NCBI RefSeq assembly: GCF_029227915.1
Contig: NC_079884.1
Location: 25,360,001 to 25,424,000 of the forward strand
DNA from: Hydractinia symbiolongicarpus
Lineage: Eukaryota; Cnidaria; Hydrozoa; Anthoathecata; Hydractiniidae
Direction: 5' to 3'
DNA: 64,000 bases
The notes under the pieces: model-generated
Databases searched by the model: none
Seen by the model: the letters and a program-made list of their open reading frames with translations, nothing else
Told to the model about the DNA's origin: nothing
Position numbers and translations under genes: made by a program
Shown: positions 54,996 to 64,000 of the stretch, in pieces
Layout of the letters: every line of letters starts with the position of its first letter
Numbering within the stretch: the first letter of the stretch is position 1

Positions 54996-55631
54996 GGTAT
55001 AACCAACTAAAGAGATTTTTAACTCATCCTGAGGACGTGGGGTGAAGTTGAGTATCACGCTTAATTTGGCTGTTAATTTTTCGCACGTATTGTTGCTGGT
55101 AGTAGTTAAGCCCGCAGAGAATATATGAGATTGAAACAAAACGCGTACTATTGTTCTTTCGTGGTTAATTTCCGCAGATTTTAAAAAAAACTTCTGCAAA
55201 TATACGTGCGAACTATTCTCGTTTTTTTCCCTCGGCTAATGACTAGTCTCTCCGAAATTTATGAAATATGCAGTACGAACGCACTCCGCATTAGCATTTA
55301 ACTGATGGTATAATTAAAATTAGAGAAATCGAGCGCATATTAGTGATACACGCATCAAATTTGGTGGTATGCACCGTGCATCAGTATTACAACTGATGGG
55401 AAAGGCATCAGAATTACGACATGGAACGCATCAAAATCAGATTACAATTAGCGGTGTGTACGCTTCAATGTGGTAGCTAAACTAGAAAATGTCGGCAAAC
55501 TACAATGCCATGTATATAGATATGAAATATACATATGCGTACATGAAGCTCAACATCAAGCAGGGAAATCATAATAATAATGTATGTAATTCACCACAGT
55601 AGTTCTCTTTGCTTAGACGAGTAAATACATT

Positions 55632-58600
55632 TTAACGGTTGGATTTGGCAACACGTTCCAATTCATCCTTCTTCTTAATGGCGTAAGAGTTGGAAGATCC
55701 CTAAATACAAAACATTTAAGACAGGTTACAAGGTTGTCTAGGTTCTACATGACCTTTTCACCGCATCCATGCAAGTCAAACAAAACGGCGAAAACTTAAT
55801 TAAACATTTTTAAACACATGCACATAATTCAGTCATTTTTAAGACTTTACTAATGTTGCCACATCCAAGGAAGTCTACTAAGTCATGTTTTGTATCATAA
55901 TTTCAACTAAAGATGTACACTAAATATCTCTTAACACATTTTGTGTCTTAATGTAAAGTAGGAATCTGCCAAAAAAATTAATTGGTCAAGGAAGTCTACC
56001 AAGATGTACACTAATATATCCTCTTCATTTTGTGTCTTAATGTACAAAAACAATTAATTGGTCAAGTAAAGACAGCGAGATTAGTTGGTCGGTAATAAAT
56101 TTGGTCACTACAGTAGGGTAGATATCATACCTTCGATGCGTTGATAAGTTCGTCAGCTAGACATTCAGCGATTGATTTAATATTTCGGAAGGAAGCTTCT
56201 CTTGCTCCAGTACACAACAACCAGATGGCTTGGTTGACACGTCTTAATGGTGCCACGTCAACAGCTTGTCGACGAACTGTACCGGCACGACCAATACGGG
56301 TAGAGTCCTCACGTGGTCCACTGTTTAAGATAGCGTTGCAAAGAGTTAAGACTGGATTCTAAAAAAGGATGAAATATAAAATCAGTAAACAATGGAAAAA
56401 TTATATTTGATGTTCGATTCACTATTGAATCATACATTCGAACTCAAATATTGTACAACTTGGCTAATGTAAATATCACAAACTTGAAAATGTGAAACGT
56501 TTTTAAAAAGCTTTAGTCATTTTTTCAGCCAGTTTTGACACTCGAAATCCATAGAGAGTATACAAGCAACGCCCTGGCTACTTTTATATCATATACTAAA
56601 CAACACTGTAATGTACAACTTGGCTAATGAAAGTAACACAAACTTCAAAATGTGAAACGTTTTTAAAAAGCCTGAGTCACTTTTTTTCAGCCAGTTTTGA
56701 CACTCGAAATCCATAGAGAGAATACAAGCAACGCCCTGGCTACCTTTATATCATATACTAAACAACACTGTAATGTACAAGTTGGCTAATGAAAGTAACA
56801 CAAACTTCAAAATGTGAAACGTTTTTAAAAAGCCTGAGTCACTTTTTTTCAGCCAGTTTTGACACTCGAAATCCATAGAGAGAATACAAGCAACGCCCTG
56901 GCTACCTTTATATCATATACTAAACAACACTGTAATGTACAACTTAGCTAATGAAAGTAACACAAACTTTAAAATGTGAAACGTTTTTAAAAAGCCTGAG
57001 TCACTTTTTTTCAGCCAGTTTTGACACTCGAAATCCATAGAGAGAATACAAGCAACGCCCTGGCTACCTTTATATCATATACTAAACAACACTGTAATGT
57101 ACAACTTGGCTAATGAAAGTAACACAAACTTCAAAATGTGAAACGTTTTTAAAAAGCCTGAGTCACTTTTTTTCAGCCAGTTTTGACACTCGAAATCCAT
57201 AGATAGAATACAAGCAACGCCTTGGCTTAAAACATATCTCTTGTATTCTTAAAGGGAAACTAAGGTAAAAAAAATGTTGTAAAAAAAAACTTAAGGACGT
57301 TGTATAACATCTAAATAAACTATTAAAAAAAATTAACACTTAATTTTCAATATTTAGGCTGTTTCAGCGAATTAAAGTTTTAAGGTTTTCTGAAATTAAC
57401 CGCGAGTCCATTCACGGTTCCTTGTGAACCATACAGAATTACGAGGTATGAGACACGAGACTAAAAATCACTTAGTCATGGATAGCAGCAAAGGAAGTAG
57501 TTGTGCTAGTGAACATAGCGAAGTATATAGTTCTGAAACAGATGAAAGTATTTGCAAAGGCTGTTATGATAACGAACCTGAAAATACTGAAAGTCTGTTA
57601 AAAAACATTTGTTCATCAAAAACTGCGAATGATATTTCAGACGACGAGGATGAGGATTTAGACTCAAGCAGGTTAGAAAACTTACATTGGTGTAAGTGCA
57701 AAAAATGTGATATAGACGAGTTAATTACTGTTGAAGAATGCAAGTGTTGTTTGGAGTTTACAACTTTACTGGGAGAAAAGCTGGAAGAGAATACATGTAT
57801 TACCTTGCATAAAGATTTTAAAATTCTTTGTTTAAATCGCACCGTATTAGAGACAGCAAGCATTAGACATCACAGGTATCAAAATAATTTTAAGGATAAA
57901 ATTCTTTTAAGAAGTAAGTTTATTATACTACCTTTCAAAACAAATATAAAAAATTACTTCATATCTACATAAAAGTTCGTTTACTGAATGTCAGTCAAAG
58001 AATACTTAAAAATAAAAACATTTTGTAAGTCCTAGATTCCACAACAACAAAACATATATTCTTTTTAGAATATACGACTTGGGTGCATTACTATGAAATT
58101 CTGGGAAAAGGATGTAGAGTTGTTTTACCGCCATGCATTGTGGAAAAAATTCTTGAAAGTTTCCCAGAAAAAGATGGAAAATATACAGGATTCAAAGCTT
58201 TTATAGAATTGTAAAATCTGTAATTTTAGTTTACGTATACACTTTTTTTATAAAAAAATGAGGCTGCACGAGTGAAAAAATAGGAACACTTCAGGCTGAA
58301 GCCAAATTTCCTTGTTCTTTTAAAAAAAGTGTATAACAAACAAATCAAATCTACTTAGAAAATCGTTTTATTTTTTTCAAGTATACTCAATTTTTCTGGA
58401 CGATCTGTTATACGCAATATTTCTTAGAGTGTCAAATCTGCCTTCTATATTTTCTACTTTCTTGTAGGAGTTTTGTCCATCTAGTTTTCGTTGCACTACC
58501 TCCATAAGCAACTTTTCAATATCTTTCATTGCTTTAACAGGGTTCCCACTCATTCTTCAAAACAAAATTTGAGAAGAATTGAGGGACTTTTGAGAAGCTT

Positions 58601-60537
58601 TTGTTAACAAACCTGAGGAGATTTGGGGAGAAAAACTTGCACTTGTAGAAATTAAAAAACACACAGACTTGCGTCTCATTATTTTCTTACAAAAAATAAT
58701 TAAGAAACTTTGCTTTAAATACAAACACAACAAAAAAAAGACGTTTTGAATGTGAGGAGATTCGAGGAGTTACGAGAAGGCGAGGAAGGAAGCCAATGTG
58801 CAAAAATATCCCTGAGTGTTTCCTTGAGGTAATGACTAATTTATTTTGAATCTGATTCCCATTTTCTTCATCTTCTTAACAAAAACATCAGAAACATTTA
58901 TTTTCAGAAACCTAATCAACGTTTTGAATCTCTTACTTTGAAATAAGCTTTTTCTTCAGTGGAACCTATGCATAATTAATTAGATATTGTGAGATATTGA
59001 GATTGGTTGGAAACCACAAGCTAAAGGGATTAAGCCTACTGAACTCTTTAGGGTACAAAGAGGATTTACCTAAGGGAAAAATTGTTTGCAAAAGAAAGAA
59101 TTTAGCTTCAATAATATTCAACAAGTTCTTAAACATAACTCCACATTCATTTAATCACTTGAAATAACATAAATCTGCAAATGAGTAATAGATTGATTGG
59201 TGAAAATTTCAATCATTTATGGGTTTGAGTATGAATTCTGTTGCCATAACAGTTCCTTCTAAATCACTATTATAACATTATGGGATGACACTGAAGTGTG
59301 AAACCATAACAACAAAGACTCAAGTTCAAAGTTAAGTCACATTGAAGTAGTTTCTTAGGAATTATAATTAAAACAATTTAATGGTGAAACCCTCCCCTTA
59401 AATTCTTAGTCTTGCATCAGTCCTATCGATCTGATTATCACATACTTATAAGTATCACAAATTTTGTGTGTACATCATATGCAAAACAAGAGGAAATGCT
59501 GAATTAAAAAACCTTCGTTTTATCAAATTCCTCAAGGACTGCTTCAATATGACTTAAGCTTTGTGATTATATTTTTTTATTGCATTTTTAACTTTACATA
59601 AATGGCATAACTTATCCCTTTGGAAAAAGTGCAGTCAGAAATTTAACAAAGCAGTCAAGACCTTGGTAGGCAAACACAGAGTTGTAAAAATCTTAGCATA
59701 ATTACATGTTTTGCATCAGTCCTATCGATCTGATTATCATGCACCTATACATAAAGGTATCACAGGTTTGTGTGTACATCATATGCAAAACATATAGTAT
59801 ATACCTATCAATAAAGAATTTTCTCAAATATTGTTAAAATATTGGTAGGACAACTAAGATTTGATATCCTGTTAAAAAAACCTATATTATGTTTAAAATA
59901 CTGCATCAGTCCTATCGATCGGATTATCAAATACCTTTTTGGTATCACTAAGAATATAAATACATCACTTGCAGCTTTAGGTGCATTAAAACATTTTAAA
60001 TGCTAACATTTCATTAAAATTATTACATTAAAAAAAACACACATACCTCACCAGTTAGGAGATGCATAATTTCAAAGGCATGTCTAACGATTCTAACAGC
60101 CAACAATTTTTTGCCGTTGTTGCGACCGTGCATCATCAAAGAGTTGGTTAGTCTCTCAACGATAGGACATTGAGCCTTCCTGAAACGCTTCACAGCATAT
60201 CTAGCAGCAGTGTGGGGAAGATAGACAGCATGGTTGTCTTTAACAGCAATGTAATCCTAAGAGAAAATATTGAATTGTTAGCAGGCACGCCAAACATTTA
60301 TAATCTTTCCCAAAATATCTTCTTTATTTCATTCAAGCAGATTTTTAGGTGGTTGTTTTTCCAATGTAACCAGAATAAGAGTGGGCCCTTTTAATAAGAC
60401 ATCATACTTACGGTCAAACTAATATCAGCAATATCAATTGCACTTAGATCCCATTTGCCAAATAATTTAATATCTTGAAGTTCAATGCTTGTTGGCTCCT
60501 CAATCTCATCACCTGCTTCTCCCCAAGTTTCTTCCAT
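55632..60537 (-). CDS. RPS5: 40S ribosomal protein S5 (uS7)
   Basis: Exons complement(join(55632..55700, 56131..56358, 60047..60256, 60412..60537)); phases agree, 210 residues, close to the roughly 204 of other animals. Small-subunit head protein contacting 18S rRNA near the E site. Diagnostic stretches: [84 protein letters not shown] and the C-terminus [15 protein letters not shown] 5'UTR piece (60538-60545) follows an acceptor; the first exon probably ends at 62536 and carries a pyrimidine tract. Intron 56359-60046 is unusually rich: three C/D snoRNA candidates, a tandem repeat array and an opposite-strand gene. Confidence 0.97.
56450..57226. repeat. Tandem array, nearly five copies of a 162-bp unit
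   Basis: Copies start near 56451, 56611, 56772, 56935 and 57097, each with AATGTACAACTTGGCTAATG, ATGTGAAACGTTTTTAAAAA and GCAACGCCCTGGCTACCTTT. The middle copies are almost identical. Inside an RPS5 intron. Confidence 0.95.
57448..58214 (+). CDS. P2X7 intracellular-domain (P2RX7_C) protein, nested in the RPS5 intron
   Basis: Exons join(57448..57913, 58069..58214), 203 residues from ATG 57448; ATG 57478 is an alternative. The N-terminal 80 residues are acidic and Ser-rich ([12 protein letters not shown]). Then a Cys-rich zinc-binding-like domain: [40 protein letters not shown]; exon 2 continues with [20 protein letters not shown] and [17 protein letters not shown]. This pattern of cysteines and the final PxCIVxxI...YTGF block match the P2X7 C-terminal ballast domain family, which occurs alone, without the channel part, in many invertebrate and transposon-associated proteins. 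It is transcribed opposite to its host gene. Function unknown. Confidence 0.78.
59412..59484 (-). ncRNA. C/D box snoRNA candidate, copy 1
   Basis: On the host (minus) strand: terminal stem TTGCAT/ATGCAA, C box ATGATGT, internal GTGATAC (C'-like), D box CTGA preceded by the candidate guide AATCAGATCGATAGGA. Lies in the large RPS5 intron in host orientation, as is usual for intronic snoRNAs. Confidence 0.8.
59708..59791 (-). ncRNA. C/D box snoRNA candidate, copy 2
   Basis: The best terminal stem of the three: GTTTTGCAT/ATGCAAAAC, nine perfect pairs. C box ATGATGT, GTGATACC, and the same guide plus D box (AATCAGATCGATAGGACTGA). Confidence 0.85.
59901..59974 (-). ncRNA. C/D box snoRNA candidate, copy 3
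   Basis: Stem CTGCA/TGCAG, C box GTGATGT, internal GTGATACC, D box CTGA. The guide is AATCCGATCGATAGGA, one base different from copies 1 and 2, while the rest of the RNA has diverged strongly. Confidence 0.82.
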
Positions 60538-61113
60538 GTTTTAACCTAAACAACAGATTAATAATTTATAATTAGATTTAAAAATTTGGTTATGACAACT
60601 GATCTGTTGTAGATGGAAACCTTGTCACATTTAACAAGGAGAGAATGGAAATCTGGACATTTGTGATTTTAGTTGTTCAAGCAATATATGATAGTTAAGC
60701 ATCATTTCCTAAAAAAATTTGGATGATTGCCTTTCACTAAGTAATTATATTTATCCATTTTTATATTTTAAGCAATCCTTACCCTCCTTTTCCTCCTAGA
60801 ACCTTGTACAAGAACAGATTGAAAAGCTGGGCATGCATAGAAGATTTTATACTGAAAACAAGGCTTCTTGCCAACATAAGATGGTAAATGGGATGTCTAG
60901 CAACTACCCTGGGAAAATGAAACTGGTGAATTTTATTTTTTTTATTGTGAGATTTTATTGCTTAAAGAAATTTATTGCACCAATTCAAAAAAAAATAATA
61001 ATTGGCAAGTATGTGACTTATACAGTAGATTTATGTTACACAGTGGTAAGTACAGTTTTAGTCTGAGTTGTGACACTATCAAAAATGTATGTTTGCATCC
61101 TCTGATCAACCCA

Positions 61114-61149
61114 TTTACAGTATAAAAACCCAGCTTTTTATACTGTAAA
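61114..61149. repeat. Perfect 15-bp hairpin, 6-base loop
   Basis: TTTACAGTATAAAAA, loop CCCAGC, then TTTTTATACTGTAAA. In the first (5'UTR) intron of RPS5. A MITE-like end (AGCCCTGGGAACAGAAT) lies 60 bases away, so it may be part of a small element. Confidence 0.7.
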
Positions 61150-62535
61150 AGTGCCCTAAGGCTTTTTCTGCCAATAGACAGTCCATCATTTCATCTAAGC
61201 ATAAAAAAGCCCTGGGAACAGAATTTAGTGACCCTGATTTGTTTTTATTCTTGTTTTCTACGAAAGTTTCCCACCAAAAACAAGAGAGTTAGCATTTCTG
61301 ACCACAATAGCAAAGCTGAACTGTAGTCAGACATGCTGACTTGTTCCAAAACGGCCAAAAAGCCATTCAGGCAATTTTGGTGTTTTTTAAACTATCAACC
61401 TGGGCCTGCATGCTTTGCTACAACCAACATTTTTTTGGTTAGAGTAAAGCATTAATGCTTTATCTTAGAACCTACAGGAAATTACTGTTGTTAGAAAAAC
61501 ACAGACTTTATATCAACATTACTTTGTTTATCAAAACATGAATTTCATGGGCCAAACATGCTTTTCCTAATGACAGGAGTGTTTGTTAACAGCAGGACAT
61601 TGAGCCTTTTAAACCAAGAGTCCATTACATAATTTTTGCGGAAAAAAATAAATGCAGATATACTGTGATTGTATGACAAAGAAACTTTTTTTAATTTTTT
61701 TTTTGATGTAGAGTTTTCAAAAAAGTCATCATACTGTCAGTTCCAAGTTAACACTATCAAATTTTAAAAGAGGAAACATAAAACGTTTAAGGAAAAATAA
61801 GTGGCATATTTGGATTTATCAACAAAAAATCTATAGGATATGTAATTTTAAATACCATAGGATTAATAGAACAGGACTATTGTAATTTAAAGTTTTTAAT
61901 TTTTAAACCCTTATATTTAACTGCAGTTAAACATTTCACTGCAGTTGATTTGTAGGGTAATTTCTTCATAAAACATTACAGTTACTACTAATAGAGGCCC
62001 TGTATGTGTAGTGAAACTTCTGGCGAGTTCACGAGTTTTCAGATAAAAGGATTGGCCTTACATATACAGGCGTTTTCAGGAGTCCAGAACTGTTTCATAA
62101 ATTCCAGCGTGACGTTATTTATTTGAATTTATTTAAAGTCCTATCAAATGCCTTTGTGTAATGAAATAGACTAAAAATAACTTTGCTTCACATACAAAGC
62201 TTACTGCTGGAAATGTAAACAACAGTATTCATCTATAGCTAGCTGCTATTTCAAACAATCTTGCTTTTCATTCACTGAAAAATACAGACATAATTCTGTA
62301 CTGTCGATAGTAAATTTTGAATTAACTAGCTACTCAGCCTGTAAAATCCTTTCCACTTAAAATCAGACGTTTTATTATACTTACTAACTAGCTAAGAATA
62401 AAAATACTGTTTTAGCTACACATCGATTTCAAGACGTTATTGCATACAAATACAAAGTTTGCGTGACTTAAAAGCTACGTTTTGCTGCTACTGATCTATT
62501 TAATTAGAACTCTAAATAAGATAACATTAACTTAC

Positions 62536-62580
62536 CTTCCTTTGCCAAAGGTACTGCCACAACGAGTAAAAAAGAAAGAA
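62536..62580 (-). other. Probable 5'UTR exon of RPS5 with pyrimidine (TOP-like) tract
   Basis: On the minus strand a 13-base tract TTCTTTCTTTTTT (62580-62568) is followed by about 30 bases and a good donor, GGAAG|GTAAGTTAA, ending the exon at 62536. Ribosomal protein mRNAs usually start with such a tract. The exact start site is not determined. Confidence 0.55.
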
Positions 62581-62884
62581 CCACCGAGTACATGTGTGGT
62601 AGTACAGGGCCGTCGAGCCGCGTGCGATAGCAAAGTCCTGGAAACAAGTTAGAGTTTTGATTTACTTATTTTTTTAAAATACGGCGGGAGAAAAGGAAAG
62701 GATAGACGGAAGCTTGAAGAAGAAAAACTAGCTGTTGCTAGCTGACTAGTCCTTCAATTTGCATGTTATATTATCATATTTGTATAAAATATACCATATC
62801 GCTGAAATTAAAATATGATAGATAGATAGATAGATGTGCATATTTTACATGGCTAGCCTTACAAATATCGAGGGATATACCCTG

Positions 62885-63175
62885 TCTATTATTTCCAGGA
62901 GGGGCCATGGCGTAGATTGAGAGTCCTAGAGTATTTAATGCTCATTTTGAGCTACGCAGACCCAATTAGAGCCCGCGCTCTACTAGACAACTCCCGGCAA
63001 CATCCAACAGCCCACACAGTGTGCCATCTTCCCAATTTCCCTCACATGGCTTGGGTTAACCCGGGGCTATGGTAACATTCACTCGCCCATGTTGAATCGC
63101 CGTCAAGAGGAATCGAACCCCGGTCTCCCGCACAGAGTACGAGAGCTATAACCACTAATCTACAGCGCCACAACT
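62885..63175 (-). mobile_element. tRNA-derived SINE, second copy/type
   Basis: On the minus strand: A-box-like TAGATTAGTGGTTATAGC (63162-63145), B-box GGGGTTCGATTCC (63120-63108), then a body. The block quoted in the 8.5-kb SINE is shared (plus-strand TTTTGAGCTACG at 62945 and CTACTAGACAAC at 62980). Head sequences of the two SINEs differ, so the tRNA sources may differ. A GATA microsatellite lies just beyond (62818-62835). Confidence 0.8.
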
Positions 63176-64000
63176 AATGCGGTACGAATTACTAAAAAAT
63201 GAGAGAGGATGGTGAAGGCTAAAATTCTGCATCTGGGTAACATGCCTAAAATATAATATTTTGATTGTTTTTAACAAAGATGAACAACATTTGAATTCAG
63301 CACAAAATTTTATGAGAACATGCAATTTTTTTAAGTTTATACTCTGTATATATAACTGACTCTATTAGTAGCCGAAAACTTGATGTTTTTGAAGAAATAT
63401 TGAAATAACCCTGCAAAACAACTGCAATAAAAATTTTGGACTGCAGTTGAATATTACATGGTCAAACTTCAAATTATAATAGCTAGCTAAGTCCTTTTCT
63501 AATAATCATATGGTATTCAGAATTTCATATATTTTATAATTTTTGCTAATAGATCCAAATATGCCACTTGTTTTTCTCAAAAGTTTTTATTTGCTCTTTT
63601 AAAATTTGATGATGTTAACCTGGATCTGTTCTGGTCCAGATTGCGAACCCGGTCTGTTTATAAACAGGATGGCTGGGTATGTATGGATGACCAGATTATG
63701 TTTTTTTGGCCTGATTATGTCGTGGTGACCAAATTATGAACCCTGATGCAATGGCTGGCCAGTCCTGAGTATGTACTTTCTGCCTTGTTTGTAAACAGGG
63801 AAAGCTGCCGTACACAATTCGGGCAGCGTTCATAATTGGGACTTTTCGGACTTAAAATGAATTCAAATGAATCAGAGGGCATCAATCTACACTCTTTAAA
63901 AGTTTTAAAACTCAAACATTGTTTCCGTAAAAAGAAACCACAGGAAAAGACCTCTTTTCACCAAATCCTCGCAAATGCCAGAGCCAAAAAGCTTACCGTT
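63176..64000. other. Right end of window, no supported gene
   Basis: AT-rich; a region at about 63620-63760 has several near-repeats of ACCAGATTATG/CCTGATTATG/ACCAAATTATG, possibly a decayed repeat. The short minus frame 63715-63915 has no recognisable domain. Confidence 0.45.

Noticed and set aside
55200-55250. Possible Helitron 3' end (CTCGGCTAATGACTAGT)
   Set aside because: Resembles the end at 37830, but there is no stable hairpin and no matching start; too little to call.

Overview
This is a stretch of an AT-rich, intron-rich animal genome using the standard code. It is most likely cnidarian, probably a hydrozoan. The gene content supports this: a Cav2-type calcium channel alpha-1 subunit, two TRIM-NHL proteins, a P2RX7-C-terminal-domain gene, ribosomal protein S5 with intronic C/D snoRNAs, tRNA-derived SINEs, and a Helentron carrying an endonuclease. 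The species call is inference. Gene models were built by hand from GT/AG sites, reading-phase continuity and family resemblance.

Layout. 1-7187 (-): 5' part of a Cav2-like channel gene, N-terminus to the domain II S4-S5 linker, running off the left edge, with about 103 GAA/TTC repeats in an intron. 8.5-12.3 kb: SINE, MITE and decayed transposon. 14.1-17.2 kb (+): secreted helical protein gene. 19.2-23.2 kb (-): decayed Helentron. 25.1 kb: (TA)120. 27.6-30.0 kb (+): secreted polyprotein gene made of three nearly identical A-B exon pairs separated by Lys-Arg sites. 30.5-37.2 kb (-): VWA-domain protein with a TROVE-like N-terminal part, its introns loaded with non-autonomous transposons. 40.1-50.3 kb: two divergently transcribed TRIM-NHL genes sharing a 1-kb intergenic region. 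52.3-53.7 kb (+): intronless ankyrin-repeat protein. 54.1 kb: an RPS5 exon fragment between 78-bp direct repeats. 55.6-62.6 kb (-): RPS5, whose large intron holds three C/D snoRNA paralogues, a 162-bp tandem array and an opposite-strand P2RX7_C gene. 62.9 kb: second SINE.

The least familiar coding content is the pair of secreted genes at 14 and 27.6 kb. They share one module type, the same KR-GISD junction, the same phase-1 exon borders and a 5'UTR intron that ends directly at the ATG. One has multiplied the module into a three-unit, dibasic-punctuated precursor whose introns are also near-identical, which points to very recent duplication or gene conversion. I do not recognise the family; an acidic propiece, KR and basic amphipathic modules suggest a processed secreted effector, but that is inference.

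Long gaps not listed as genes (7.2-8.5, 12.3-14.0, 18.1-19.2, 23.2-27.5, 37.8-40.0, 50.6-52.2, 63.2-64.0 kb) hold only repeats or nothing I can support.
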